Assembly (NCBI GenBank): GCA_027604505.1
Contig: JADIIX010000015.1
Coordinates: 62,001 to 126,000, forward strand
From: Gonapodya sp. JEL0774
Lineage: Eukaryota; Monoblepharomycota; Monoblepharidomycetes; Monoblepharidales; Gonapodyaceae
Length of the DNA stretch: 64,000 bases
Direction: 5' to 3'
Under the pieces are notes generated by a model. It saw nothing but the letters and a program-made list of their open reading frames with translations. It did no database searches and was not told the DNA's origin. The position numbers were made by a program, and so were the translations under genes. Below are positions 1 to 12,712 of this stretch, one piece after another (within the stretch, counting starts at the first letter, position 1; every line of letters starts with the position of its first letter).

Positions 1-3000
1 ATGAGTTCATCTAGATCGCCCTCCCGTTTGTTCACGAATTTTTTGAGCTCTGCCCAGGCAGATTCCAAAACCTCGAAGAGAAGGTAGTGTTGTAGTTCAT
101 GTATAAAGTGAGTCATTTGATTCAGCGAGGAGCGCCATTGCCGTGCTGTGGTTGATGAGTTAACATTTCTCGGAAAATGAGGTTTCAGCATGGATAAACG
201 GCGATAGAGGACCTCACCTTTCCAACCACCAACGTCCTCCTTGGCCATTCTGGACCATGTGCCACCCAAACCGTGCTCCACACCTCGCACTTTCCAAAGG
301 AACATAAAGGTTCGTCGGTACTCGTTCATTACCGCGCCGTGGAATATTACATCCAACGGAGCATCAACATGGTAGTCGAGGTAGAATACGTCCCAGCCAA
401 TCTCTGCGTCGTTAGCCTTCAACAACGTGTGTGCTTCCAGCCAACAGAAAATAGACCGAGTTTTCGCTTGCGCAATCAACTCACTGGCAAGATTTGTACA
501 TCAAGGCGACCAAGAATGGCTGGACCGTCATACTGGGCATTTGAGGAGCGGACTGCCGTATCCAAGATGCCAGTCAAAGTATGCAAAATAGGACGAAGGG
601 CGGTTGCCGGCATCGATAGGATGTGGCTGTTCAGACCGGATATGATCTCTCAAAGAAAGCTCCAGTATCTTCAGCTGCAGGATACTTACTTCATTGCATC
701 CATGAGAGACTGTACGAAGTCACCCTGCGCAAGCAGCATGTACTTTTTGAGCGCCGTAAAGTGCCCATGGAGATCGAAGCGTTCGTAAAGCATATCGAGA
801 AGCCGTTTTGATGTATCTCGGTAGGCGGTGTCGACGTGGTGTCGAAGAACAGGGGGATGTGTGAACCAGTCTGGCATTCAACATTTCAGAAGTGGTCCAG
901 CACGGCGATAGCTTGCAAAGTGGTTATTTAAATTCACCATCAAAGCCAGGGACGCCTTTGCCTCCGCTTCCGTATTCGGCATCTCCACCGGCGTATGTGA
1001 TAAATTTGATGCTTTTGCCAGTCACCAAAATCTGAACACACGACACTCATGAAGATGAGTACAGGACCCAGCAAAAAGCGAGCTCCTCTCACTTTCTCTG
1101 CGACTTCCTCCCCGACGAAGCCTGGGAGCATTTGTCGTTTCAGATAGTACTTTCTCCGCCACCACTTCTCTCGGGCAGCGCCTTCCTTTGCCTCTTTTTC
1201 CGCCACAAAAAACTCTCCATGAGGATCGATGAGCTCTCCACGATAAAGCCATGTGTGCAGGATTGTTAGGAGCGGGTACGTGACCTGGCCGACACGGTTC
1301 CATCTATTCACCGGTAAATTAGGAGAAATCTAAACTGAACCCACATTCTTCATTAAATCCTCAATAAAGCTGGCAATAGATGGGTCCCCATGATCTCGGA
1401 ATTCATTGATCTTCGAAGCCAGTGTGCCACCGTGCAAATCTGTATCCCACAATCGTAATTATCCCAAAGGAGTTGCGAATTAAGCTCGGGAACGTGATCA
1501 GCACTACTGACCTTGTCCAGCTTCCACCACGTCCGCCATACATTTTACTCGTTGTTTCGGCTCAAGTGTCCAAACCAGAAGTCGTCGCAGAGTCACTGGA
1601 TCATCACGGGTGCCGGGGGATGCTGCAACCGATGAGGGTGTGCCGAGTTGTACTTCGAGAACCGCCACCAAGCGATAGTAAGAAGAGAGATGGGTTTGTA
1701 GAGAGGACGAAAAGGCCTGTTACGTTGAACCCAACACCACGAGAGGAGATACTTGAATCAGCGCTGATTGATCCACGGAATCCCATGCCACACCCACCTG
1801 CCTCACAAGCCCCACGTCAATAGATCTACTCTCCCCAAACAATCCCATCTGAGAGCCCATGCTCTCCCCGGCATCACCAGTCTCTCGAACGTAACTTGCA
1901 ACCCTCCGATACAGCGCACCAAGCTCACCAATGCGACAGGCCAGGAGGCGCATGGGTGCTGGAATTGGGACCTAGTTATAGACAATATATTGTGCGGAAA
2001 GCTCAAGCATACTGCTGGGTGCCAAACAGGAAGGAGTTTGTTTCTCACCTCCTGGGCGATAATCACTTCACCGCTGGCCGGATCGAACTTAGCATAGTGG
2101 CCGTCAATGCCTTGTAAGACATAGACGAGGTCACGGACAAGGGCAGTTTCTGTGAGGGCAGTGTCTAAAAAGCAAATGTAATGTGAGACAGTCTCATTCA
2201 GACTTCGCCTTTGCTGCTGCACCACCACGTCTCCGGAGCGCACTCAAGTCATAAGCTGGTCGCTCCCCAAAAAGTTTTTTCCTTGCTTCATATCTCATGT
2301 CAGCCACTGTTTCTTGGGATGCGCGAACGGTAGGTGGAGGGGGAGGGGGAATGTCCGAATCTGTGGCTCGGAGAAGAGCCTGAACCGGGCGAAAGGATGA
2401 CAATCCTGCCGTAGAAAAGGCAGCAGAAAGGGCCTTCGTGTCCGTTGGGAAAGGTCGGTACAGAGAGCAAATTGCGGGCAGACAAACAGAACCGAGACTC
2501 TCACCGGGGGAAGTGTGTCGGCGGATGATGCGAATTGAGACTGCTCGGAGATGGTAAGGAGGAGATAGAGGATTGACCACTTGTTGCGTGCAGATGTCTT
2601 TTTTTGAGCAGAAGATTTGGATAGCCAGGTGACAGGTCGGCGACGTCAATATTTGCCTCGGGAACGCAGGCAAGCAGCACTGTCCTCCCAAGTATCGTTC
2701 TTCCCTCAAGTCGCACCTTCTTCATTAGCCTGTTGAACAGGTTGGCATACTCGATGGCGGTTTCCATGTTCTCCCGCATGACTTGATTGACCACCGATGG
2801 TTCAATACAGCATTCACTATGAGCATCCACCACGAAAACACCAGAGCTTACGCTGCTTTTTTATCATATCCGACACATGATACACATCCTGAGACACTGT
2901 GGGCGCCAGCCGGCTTGAATCAAACCGTAATGTGTGTAAATCAAAGTTGAACGAACTCAAAAGTCCCTTCGAAAATCTCACGTGAACACTCACCTCCCCA

Positions 3001-3217
3001 AAATTCTCATGGCGTACGAGTACACTCGTAGCACGTGTGGATCCGACTCCATGCCTGCCCTCATGTCCGCACCACTGCCGCCAACGCCGCCCAAACTTGC
3101 CCATGCTGACCCTCGAAGGATCGATGTAACAAGTGTAAGGACAAGGGAAGAGATCTGATCCGAGGATGTGCCCGGACGATCGGGGATGGATGGCTGTGGG
3201 GAGTTGGTCGCCATCAC
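1..3217 (-). CDS. Gamma-tubulin complex component 3 (GCP3/Spc98), C-terminus beyond window
   Basis: Component of the gamma-tubulin small complex that nucleates microtubules at the spindle pole body or centrosome. Conceptual translation of the minus strand gives, in order, several GCP3 signatures: an N-terminal YSYAMRILG / RLAPTVSQD block; [20 protein letters not shown] (GRIP1 start); [12 protein letters not shown]; a [16 protein letters not shown] block; [14 protein letters not shown] followed by [17 protein letters not shown]; and, close to position 1, [15 protein letters not shown] then [18 protein letters not shown]. All lie in the order known for GCP3. The gene is split by many short introns; I did not resolve every boundary. 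ATG at 3217 is chosen because the N-terminal GCP3 homology begins shortly after it. The end of GRIP2 lies outside the window. Divergent from LAMTOR3. Confidence 0.93.
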
Positions 3218-3661
3218 CTGGGTTGGGGATTTGGATCAATGACGGTTCCCTCAACTAAAACCGCAAGTACATAGCTTTCTCTTTCAGAAAAATACAAGTC
3301 TGGTTTATGTATGTACGTTAATTTACTTCCTTTGCAAGCAAGCATAAACAGCTTTTTTCGTTGTAAAGTGCATGAAAATCCAGTTCCATGTAGTGTGGAG
3401 CGTAGACGTACTGTGATAGTCCGAATTGTACCAGCCTCTCCCTAAGGGTCGACTTGGACTTTTCGTTTCAAATTTCCCACTTGGGCACTTTGGGGAGAGG
3501 CAAGCATTCCACCCTACATAGGCCACTGTGATGTGTGGTCGGCTGAAATCAACCAAGGTCTTTCAAGCACCCATAGCTCACTCCACCACCATCACTCTAT
3601 CCTGGACCACGGTGAGACCCCACGATGCGCTCCCAGTTTGCCAATCCCCCTCTCACCTTCA
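3218..3661. promoter_or_regulatory. Divergent intergenic region between GCP3 and LAMTOR3
   Basis: About 440 bases between two divergently oriented start codons, so it must hold both promoters. No clear TATA box or repeat was recognised, and the short ORFs here resemble nothing known. Confidence 0.5.
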
Positions 3662-4440
3662 ATGCGCTCTGAATCCCTCACGCGGTCCCTGGACTCCACC
3701 GCAGCTCTGAACAAGCTTCTCGAAAGGTAAACATCTTGCACCCCCGCCTTCGCCGGTTATGCACCACTTTCCACCCCACGTGAACTTTGGAATAACACTA
3801 GTCCCTCTCGAAACTAGGGTCGACGGCCTCGAGGCTGTCTTTGTGACCGACAGGGAAGGTGTGGTGGTCTTGAGCGGTGAGTGTGTCCCATGCTCACCAG
3901 ATCGGGATCAAACTGATGGATTTTTTCTGACCACATTGTTGGGACCAAATGGTGGATGAATAAGCTGAGAGGCCGGACCTGCCGCCCAAGATTAAGGATC
4001 CGCCTATTTCAGCGACGTTCACTGTTGCGGGTGATCAAGTGAGTGCTGTTGGAACATTGAGATTCGCAAATTCCTTGTTCACCACCTAGTGTTGATAATG
4101 CTTCTATGAACGCTATTCTCTGTGCTCAAACTGGACGAGTTCAGATTTCCAAGCTCGGTCTGGGCAACCTTAAATCCGTCGCAACGTTCTACGATCACCG
4201 CCAAATCCTCCAATTTTCCTTCCCCCCGCTGATTCTCACCTTCATCGCAAAGGAAAATGCCAACACTGGTGATTATTTTGTCCCATCCCGTTCGCCTCCC
4301 CTTCCATTTTAGCCCGTTCATTTTGTGCGTATCGTGTCGCCCCAACTTCTGCCCCACCTCATTCACCCACAGGCCTCCTTATGGACCTCGGACAGAGCAT
4401 GAAGGAGAGTGTGGATATAATTTCTCAATCTATTCAATAA
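3662..4440 (+). CDS. LAMTOR3: LAMTOR3 (MP1) homolog, Ragulator subunit
   Basis: Roadblock-fold scaffold subunit of the Ragulator/LAMTOR complex, which anchors Rag GTPases and TORC1 on the lysosome/vacuole. Five exons: 3662-3726, 3818-3876, 3965-4038, 4145-4268, 4373-4440; they sum to 390 nt (129 aa), close to the family's ~124 aa. The product reads VDGLEAVFVTDREGVVVL, then a segment ending SATFTVAGDQ, then ISKLGLGNLKSVATFYDHRQ and PLILTFIAKENANTG, matching family blocks in the same order (known LAMTOR3 pattern: VVSDRDGVPV, STFALATDQ, SKLGLSKNKSI, PLVVSFIASSSANTG). The 5' end could lie further upstream, since an in-frame ATG exists at 3533, but family length favours 3662. Introns are 68-106 nt with standard borders. 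Confidence 0.9.
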
Positions 4441-4789
4441 CCGTGAGCGTGTGATCTCGGTTTGAGGGTTCCATCCGCGTGTGGGATCCAAGACGTGTTT
4501 GTAACGGTATCAGAGAACAATACATGGTACCAACAGTAAATAATGTGTGACGAACAAGTAAATCCACGAAATCACGTTTCCGGCAGTGACCAGGGCCGAA
4601 AGCGGAGGCTCCCACGGTTGGGAAAACTCCTGGCATGTTGCTCCCCACTAATAGGTGTGGTATCGCCCGCTCACCCGCCTCCTGCTCATTTGAGTCCAAA
4701 AACAGTCGAAACTTACAAGGCCCATCCAAAATAACAAAGTGAATCAATCTACTAAAAAATAGCGCCTCCTGACAATGTCCCACTGCTGC

Positions 4790-7154
4790 TCACGACTCCT
4801 TGTTGACCCCTGCCCTGTCGTCGCAGAACAGGTCCGTATCATAGAGCAACAACAGCGGTTGTATCACTCCGATGCTACCGTTCGAAAAAAGAAAACAAAA
4901 AAGAGGTTCAACGAATATATACGAGCGTGAGATCATGTTTTCCCGACCCACCCCGTTACGGGCGTTTTAAAAGTTCAAAGAATACACGAGCGTGAGATCA
5001 TGTTCTCACGACCCAACCCTGTTACGGGTTACGGGCATTTCACCCCTCCTTTGGAACCCCCACCTCCCCCTTACCCTCCCCACCCCCCTCGCGCTGACAC
5101 CACAGACCGACCGTACTCACAGTTTGATCATGATGAAACTGACCTGCGACGACGTGTGACTCGTGGGGCGCCGCGCGATGGCCTCGTACATGGTATTGAG
5201 AATTTCGGGCATCCAGCAGCTAAACGAGCCCACGAGGGGGTGTCGCAAGTAAGAGATCCAACAAAACAAATCAAACCAAAAAAACACATGAAAACAAAAG
5301 TGGGTCCCGGCACACGTCACTGCCGCCACCGCACCGATCCGCGCGATAAAATTTCACAAGGAACCGCCACCCAAACTCACACCACGAATGTAATCGCCAC
5401 ATGGTTCCACGCCCTGGCCAGCTGCCTCTCCTTGTTCTTGTCTCTCCTCTGTTTCGGCCCAAAGGGGTCCCTCTTGATTTCGTCCTGGAGCCTGGCGCGG
5501 TCGTCTCGTTGGGCCCGGAACCGAATGGCCGTGGAGCTCAACAGGATGGCGAGAGTGGCGCCCACCATGCCGAGGAGGGAGACGGCGGTGCAGAAGATGT
5601 CGAGGGGGTGGGAGTCCCAGCTGTGGGGGTGGGGTTGGGGCGATGGGGGGGCGGAGGGGAAGGGAAAGGTGACGGTGGGTCGTGGGGTGGAAGAGGTGGG
5701 TGAGATGGGCGATGGGTATGCGCAGGGTGAGAAGGACGGTTCTTTGTGCACTCACTACCTGAACTGACACGACAGCCCACTGGGCGACAACACGTCTACA
5801 CGCATCCAAACACAAGGCAAACACGCATCGTGAAAAATCTCACAAATCTGTTTTTTCGATACCGCTGAACGTGCACTCACATCCCCGCCACAAGTACCCG
5901 ATCCCCACGACCGTCGAAAAGCCGTACCCGCCGAAAAACACGCCGATAGCGGTGCGGCGGGACATGCCGCAGTAGCCGCGGCCTGAGGCGGCGGTGGTGG
6001 CTGTGGGTGGGGGCTTTTTTTTGTTTTGGTTCCGGAGGTTCGACAGGCAGACACGCGAGCGCACGCGCACGTGCACGGGGCGATAAGAAAAAATAAAAGA
6101 AAGAGAGAGAGAGAGGGACGCGGTGAACCTCTGATCACCGACGCTTCGACGGGCGTTCGATACCAAACACGCGGACGGGACGTGGACCCGTATTATTGCT
6201 CACCTTACCCGCCCCCTGCCCCTTACCGTCACCGTCGCCGGTCCCGACGCCGATCCCCTCGAACAGGGAGCAGTACCTCTCCACGGCCAGCTGGGCGTAT
6301 CCCAGGATCGACCCGCCCCACGGTACGATTGACGAAACGGCGAGGATCTGGCAGTTGATGGAGGTGAGGAGGGGGCCGCTGGGGGAGGTGGAGGTGGAAG
6401 CCAAGTAGGGGCCGCCAAAGAGGGTGGCGGTGCGGAGGAGCGTGCGGACGAGGAGGGCGAGGAGGTTGGCCTTTGGGAAGATGTAGGGGTAGAGGTGTTG
6501 GGGGGGGGGGGAGGTGGGTGGGGTGGAACGGGGTTTCGGGCCCGCGGGGAAGGAAGATGGGGATGTGAGCACGACGGGTGCAGAGACAGGACACACAGAG
6601 ACACGACGACGTACGGAAATACACGTCGCGGTGATGATGACTTGTATTTCGATGACGCGCTTGCGAATATTCTGTGGGTGGGGGGGTGGGTAGGGTGAGT
6701 GTGGCAAGTATCGTGTGATGTGTGTGGTGTGTTGGTGATTGTGGGTTCATCAGTTGGGGTAGTTGCCGGTACAGGCAGCGATGGTGGACAAAGTTGAGAC
6801 CAAGAAATATTCTCGTTGGGGGGGGCGGGGGGTTTGAGGCCTCACCCTGATCATTGCGACAAAGTATACGAGGACGATGGCGTGTGCGACAGAGCCCTGA
6901 GGGGGGTGTGGACAACCGTCCGCCAGGCAATTGATTTCATTTGAGTGATAGTTCCGCAGGTACATATATATAGAGAGTGCCGTTGACACCACCACCACCA
7001 GCAGCACAACTCGTGTGTGCGATATGCTCACCATGGCACAGACCACGAGATCGATCAAGGTGACCATGACTTCAGATTGGGAGAGTAGGTGAGGGAAGTC
7101 GGGTGCGTAGGAGTCGTCGGAGGTTGGTTGGGAGGTGTTGAAGGCGTCAGACAT
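4790..7154 (-). CDS. Rhodopsin-like (class A-type) seven-TM G protein-coupled receptor
   Basis: Predicted plasma-membrane receptor; ligand unknown. Nine exons (minus): 7032-7154, 6846-6896, 6615-6671, 6227-6470, 5881-5982, 5759-5795, 5381-5620, 5121-5219, 4790-4874, in phase throughout (1038 nt, 345 aa). TM1 about residues 31-57, TM2 about 62-90, TM3 about 115-141, TM4 about 169-190, TM5 about 209-233, TM6 about 277-298, TM7 about 312-330. TM3 begins with Cys117 and ends with Glu141-Arg142-Tyr143, exactly the C3.25 to E/DRY spacing of class A receptors. Loop 2 carries Cys202, a possible disulfide partner of Cys117. TM6 has the CWxP motif (Cys286-Pro289). TM7 has a Gln-Pro in place of NPxxY. 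The 37-nt exon 6 and the final exon rest on phase and TM logic, so RNA evidence is desirable. Introns are GC-rich. The first five residues of exon 1 and the last 15 of exon 9 are the least certain. Confidence 0.75.
4914..5040. repeat. Imperfect tandem duplication of about 66 bp inside the last GPCR intron
   Basis: Two copies start with ACGAGCGTGAGATCATGTT (4921 and 4987) and continue with a CCCGACCCA/CACGACCCAA core and GTTACGGG. The second copy has an extra GTTACGGG duplication. The unit lies in the 246-nt intron 4875-5120, the longest intron of this receptor gene. Confidence 0.8.
6500..6540 (+). other. G-run cluster with G-quadruplex potential
   Basis: The plus strand has consecutive runs of G (an 11-12 base run, then GGG, GGGG, GGGG, GGG separated by 1-6 bases). 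It lies in an intron of the minus-strand GPCR, so the transcript itself would be C-rich and a quadruplex would form on the template strand. Confidence 0.45.
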
Positions 7155-8737
7155 TGGGGAAGGAAGTTTATTTGGTGGGAGTAAGGAGTGGGGTTGGGCG
7201 GGAGATGGAATGGGGCGGGAGTGGGGGGAAGGGTTGATAAGGAAATGGAGTGTTGGGGTGTTGGGAGCGGAATGGATGAGGGATGTGTATTCAAGTAAGT
7301 TGAGCGGAGCGATGTGCTGGTAAAGGCCTTCAATACAGGAGTGAATCTGGATACAGTGAAGGAATGAAGGAGTGAAGGATCCATTTGCGGTGTCCTGGTA
7401 GGTGATGAGCGGATGCACCTTGACGGGTCCTTGAGTGGTCCTTGTCCCTTGGTGCCTGCGTCCTGAATGAGCACCACACGCCGGCCACCACACACACGTC
7501 ATACTCTGGGGAACACCAGAATGGCATTTGGCAAAGAGAGGAAAAGGACATGGACCCGGAGAAAAAGCAAATTAAAATAATTGTGGGGGTGAATGAAAGA
7601 GAGGTGAGGGGCAGGAATGAGAGCGGGACGTGTGCGGAAACGAGGAAGGAAGCAAAGGTTGGAATGTGCTGATTGGGCAGAAAGGGAACAAAAAAAGATG
7701 TGGGATTAAGACATTGGAATGGGAGTGCAAGAGAAAGAAATACAAGGATGACTCGGGTGGAGAAGGATGAAAGGCCAAATGAATTATACAGGGATTGGGT
7801 GTGCTGTCGTGATCAGTCGGCCAAAGTTCCTCCCTGCCCTACACACTGGCGGTTTGGAGCTGCTAAATAGAATGGTCGCGCGACTGATGGCCATAATGTA
7901 TAGACGGATAGCGATGCTGATGCTAGCACCTGACGTTAGTATATCATTGCCGTAACGTATTTGAAAGTGTGGAGAGTCCTTCTGAACCAGAAATCGCCTA
8001 TATCTGTATCTGAACCATTAAGTGGATAAATTGAACTAAATGGGTGTTTACTTGAGCAAAAATGGATATTTTCTGGCCCAAGCTCCACGGGGTTCAAAAT
8101 GGGGGCAAGACTGGCAGACGTGATCACCGCGGGTGCGGGTGCACGCGAGGTTGTCGAGCAGCACTTTGACCAGCCAGCAGACCGTTCCCATTCCCCATCG
8201 ATTGAGCCATTCCACACGCAGGTGAGCGTGGCCCATCAAGTGCGCAGTCGCCCATCATCGCCCTCTTCCCCTCTCGCTCCTGTGTCGCCCACTCTCCGCG
8301 TTCCCAACCCACTCAACAATGCCCGGACAACCCAGTCCATCCGTAAACGCGACAAACGCTCTCAAAGGGGTCCACAAATAATTGATTTGGACTCCATCTC
8401 ATCTGAATGGCAGGACGGAAACATGGACGGGTTCAAAAGCGGGGCGGGTTGACGGTGTGGAGCGTGGTTGCAAATAATGGACCTTTCGAGTTTGTCTCTG
8501 CATTCGCCACCCCTCTGTCGCTTCCTTGTTCCCATGCCCGCTCAAACCTCGACAATAAATCGAGCTGTCTTTGCCCTTGTTTTTTTTTTTGGTCTGTTTT
8601 TGGTGTCTTTCCTGCTGACTGCTGACGGGCCACCTCCTTCCACATCCGACACACCCCCTCCCCGTGGATGACACCTCCCCTTCGTTTGGCCCCCTTGTAG
8701 CACGGGCCTCTTTTGTCCACAGAAAGGAGCAAAATAT
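7155..8737. other. Intergenic region between divergent GPCR and Clr2-like genes
   Basis: About 1.6 kb separating two divergent starts. It is purine-rich on the plus strand between 7150 and 7780. An ORF of 117 codons starts at 8099 (plus), but it has no recognisable domain and no splice-consistent link to the downstream gene. A non-coding 5' exon of the Clr2-like gene could lie here. I see no supported gene. Confidence 0.4.
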
Positions 8738-11700
8738 ATGGCGCACCAGCAGCAGCAACCAGGCGCCCCCGCGCACCCAACGCTCACACCTACACCCGCA
8801 TCCCAACAACCCGCAGCCACCACACACGCACACGCACACACCCAACCACAACCACAACCACAACCACAACCGACCCAGCACATGACCCAGGCACAACTCC
8901 ACCAACAGGCCCAGACTCAAATCGCCCTGCACCAACACCTGGCAAACATATTCTCCCAGCAGGGACACGCTCTCCAAGCTCAAGCTCAGGCTCAGGCTCA
9001 GGCTCAAGCCGCACAAAGTCAAGGGCAACCCCACTCCCACCTCCACTCGCACATGCAACAAATGCCCCAACCTCCCCACCAGCCCTACCCCCACCAGCCA
9101 ACCCAGCCCCAACCGCCATCGTACGCCCACCTCCCCCACCCACCTTACTACCCCGCTTACCCACCCCACCACCACCAGCACCCTGGCCCCGGCCCCGACC
9201 CGGGCCCCCTCCTCTCCCCCGGCGGCACCCATTACCCCCAGCAACACCCCGTGCCCATGCCCCTCCCCGTGCCCATGCAACACCAACCTCAGTCTCAGAC
9301 CTCACCCCAAGGCGCACCCGCTCACACCGGTCCTGGCGGCGGCGTCGCACCGGGCCAACCGTACGGAGCACACTACGCCCACCCACACCCGCACTCGATC
9401 CCGCACCAAATACCGTACCAGCACCAACTCCAGCACCAGCACCAGTACCAGATGCACGCGCAGTATGGGATCGAGCAGCACGGTGAGTGGGGCAGGGGAT
9501 GGGTTGGGGGGGGTTGGAGGGGAACGGGGCAGTTCGGGGTGGTGTTCAGGGGTCGGATACGAATCTAGTGCACGTGAGCGGCCGTCAACCCACACATCCT
9601 CTTTTCGTTCTCCTTCCCTCCCCCCCCTTCTACTCCCACCAGCGACCGCCCCCTTACCTGCACCCCCCACCACTTCCCGCTCCAGAAAACGCCCCGCCCC
9701 CACCTCCAACTCCTCCACGTCCTCGTCGGCAAAACGCGGGACGGCCAAGAAGGCAAGGGGAGACGACGGGGCCGGTGCCGGTGCCGCCGCTGGTTTTGGT
9801 ACCGGTGCAGGTGCAGGTGCCGGTGCGGGTGCGGTTGAGACAATACGTGTAGAGCACGGCGCGGGGCAGGGGAGGGTCAGGGCCCGCGTGGGCGTGGAGA
9901 GGGCCCGGGTGGGCGACGGGGTTGGTGGTGGGACGGGGACGGGGACCGCGCTTCACGGCGCCACTGGCCACGACCACAGCGGGTCCCTCCCCCCTGCCCC
10001 CGCCCCCGCCCCCGGCCCCTCCGTGACGGCGCACGCGCTTGCAGCCCCCGACCCCGACCCCGACGCCTTCGACCCGGCCGACCTGGACGTACTCGACCCG
10101 GACCCCTCTGACGACGACGACGACGACCCCGACGAGTTCCAAGACGCGGGCGGGGCGTCCGAGGACGATTCGGACGTGTACGAGGAAGGAGGGTACGATG
10201 AGAACGGGAGGCGGAGGCGGAGGCGGAACGGCGGGGGTGGGGGCGGCGGATCGGCGAGGCGGAGACCCGGCGGCGTGGGTGGGGGAGGTGGGGGGGCGGG
10301 CGGCGGCGGCCCGTCCAGTTCGCGCCGGCGCGCGGCCGCCACCGCGGCCCGACGGCTGCTCTCCTCGTCCCACCCCACGATCCCCCGTCCCGTGTTTTCC
10401 GACGGCTTGGACGCCATGAACCCCCGCGCACCCGGGCCGGCCAAGGCCCCCGACGATGCGGCGAGGTGGTTCGTGAAACTTGACGAGGGGAATTCCCCGT
10501 ATGGGAGGTGGTGTGGGTTGGTGGCCGATGCGGTGAGGGGCGAGGGGGGTGGGTGGGAGCCCGAAGCGGGGGAGGGGGAGGGGGTTGTGGGGCTAAAGAG
10601 TTTCAGGGAGATGGAGGAAGTGTTGGGGAGGTTGAGAGTGGAGAGTGAGTATGGGTGTGGGCTGTCGTAGGGGGTCGTCGGGGTGCGGGTTTGGGGAGGG
10701 ATGGGGGTGGGGCGGAGCGCGCGTTCCTGCTGTCACGGAATACGAGACAGACGAATGCGTACTTGGTCACGGTGTCCGTGTAGTGACGAGGCAGGCAGTT
10801 TGATCGCCAGGTGTCGGTGGTGCATCACAGCTTTGGTGCCACAGTTTTGCCCCGTCACCGTCCACACCCCTCCCACTACCATCTCATGCACATTCCCTCT
10901 TTCTCCCCCCAACCCCTCTCCAGACGGCCCCCGCGTCGGCGGCCGCAACCGACCCCGCCTCGACCCCTATACACTCGACACCGGCACGCCCCCCCCGCCC
11001 GTCCCCTCGTTCAACCCCCGCCCGTCCCGCTCCACCGCGCACGCCTCCTCCTCTGCCACAACCCTGTCCCTCTCGTACGGTTCCTCCTCGGGCAAGGCCG
11101 GCGGCCCTGGGGGCCGGCGGGCACCCAGTGAGATGCCTGCCCTGGACGGGTTGCCGCAAGGGTACAGCTTGTGGATGTTGAAGAAGCCCTTGGGGCCGCG
11201 TGGAGCGGGGAGGGGAGGAAGCGGGGCTGAGGAAGAGGGGAGGGGGAAGAAGGGGAAGGGGAAGGGGAAGAAGGGGGGCGCTGGTGGAGCGGTTGTTGCA
11301 GGGGCTGCAGGGGTGGGGGGGGATGGCCAAGCGCAGGCGCAGGTGGGGAGCGGGGTAGGTGCTGGGGTAGCGGCAGGTCCTGGTGGCTTGGGCGTTAGTG
11401 GGGATGGGGAGCAGGCGGGAGTGGCGGGAGTGGCGGGAGTGGAGGGCGCTGCGGCTGTGAGTGCGAGTGGAGGCCCGACGGTTCCGGTGAGGGCCGGTGC
11501 GGCGGCGCCGCCGGTGCCTCATCAGCCGGGTCAGCAGTTTAGGAGTGATGTGTTCTTGTACGGTGGGTAGTGGGATGGGGGGACGGGGAAGGTGTTCTGG
11601 CGGGTAGGCGGTGCCGGTTTTGAGGTGGTTTGTTCGTGTGGAATTTGCATGGGCTGATGTGACTTTTATTTCGAATTCCAACGTAACGCAACGTACCAAA

Positions 11701-12712
11701 CACCACAAACTGAACGTCGCAACTACAACGAAACGAACGTCACATTTAAAACTCGGAACTGCACTGCGTATTTCCAACATGGGACTCGGCGTCCCACCTA
11801 TTCCACTCCTTGTCTAGGCCACCCCTCTGGTCGTCGATTCCGTTCCGCCGGTGAATTCGCGATCCACGTCATGTGGCTCTACCTGAGCGCCGTCGAAAAA
11901 TCCCGTCACGAGGCTGCGTTGCGAGCCCGGCTTTCTCTCCCCCCCGACGCCCCGATCCCTGACGCCGAGACAGACAAGGATCCGTGGCAACCCGACCACG
12001 CCAAATGCGCGTGCGTGTGCTGCGTGCCGTGGGTCGCGGAGATGGAGCGTGAGCGAGGCGGCGGTGTGAGTGGCGGGAGTGGCGGGCTGGTGGGTGGTGA
12101 CGGAGCGCGCAGCAGGCTCGGTATGCAAGGGAGGGGTCGAGGGTTCCCCAAAGGGGTCAAGGTTGAAGGGGCGGGGATGGTTCCGGTTGTGGTGGAGGCG
12201 GTGGGGTTGGGGATGGGGAAGAGGAGGGGGAGTAAGAGGGTGGTGATCAAAGAGAGGGGCGTGTTTGAACACAGGGATGTAAATGAGGGGGATGAGAAAG
12301 AGCAGGTGGGTTTGGGGGGGGCGGGGGTCCAGGGGGGTTGCGATGTTGTTGCGAGTGTGTGAGAGCCATGGTGTAACGTGCCCCTTTCTTGTTCACGCGT
12401 TCCCACCAACGCATGGTACACGGTTGTTCAACCTCCACCACCCGTCCACTTGGGTGTCCCACGTCTTTACCCTCTCTCCACCACTCCGACGTCTTTGCCT
12501 CTGGCGACCATGTCGCACCCATCCATCATCCCTCACATGCGTATTTTTTGCGTGCAGGCCGTCCGGCAAAGGAGGGCGAAAGTTATGCGGTATTTGGGAC
12601 TCTGTATGCCTGTAGAAGAGATTTGAAGTGTGGATGTGGTGTGGTGGACGAGGGTTGGATAAGTCGGTTTGTGGTCGAGGGCAAGAATACGGTAACAAGA
12701 GAGGGACAGTAG
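8738..12712 (+). CDS. Clr2-like transcriptional silencing protein with long low-complexity N-terminus
   Basis: Predicted nuclear heterochromatin silencing factor; Clr2 is a subunit of the fission yeast SHREC complex. Exons 8738-9482, 9643-10644, 10924-11562, 11818-12048 and 12558-12712 stay in phase (2772 nt, 923 aa). Residues 1-248 are rich in Gln, His, Pro and Ala with QP and QA runs; next come a basic SRKRPAP / AKRGTAKKA patch (possible NLS) and acidic and glycine-rich tracts. The diagnostic part is LDGLPQGYSLWML, then FRSDVFLYG spliced directly to GHPSGRRFRSAGEFAIHVMWL, then a Cys cluster KCACVCC. This is the pattern of the Clr2 transcription-silencing domain (GYxL, YLYGHPxGRRFRS, EFxPHxxWL, CxCxxC). 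The last 509-nt intron and final exon are least certain; an alternative donor near 12305 would change the C-terminus. The gene is markedly GC-rich. Confidence 0.72.
8820..9010 (+). repeat. Coding trinucleotide/hexanucleotide repeats (QP and QA tracts)
   Basis: Runs of CAACCA units near 8845-8875 and CAGGCT/CAAGCT units near 8978-9010 encode Gln-Pro and Gln-Ala dipeptide repeats in the first exon of the Clr2-like gene. Such tracts commonly vary in length between strains. Confidence 0.8.
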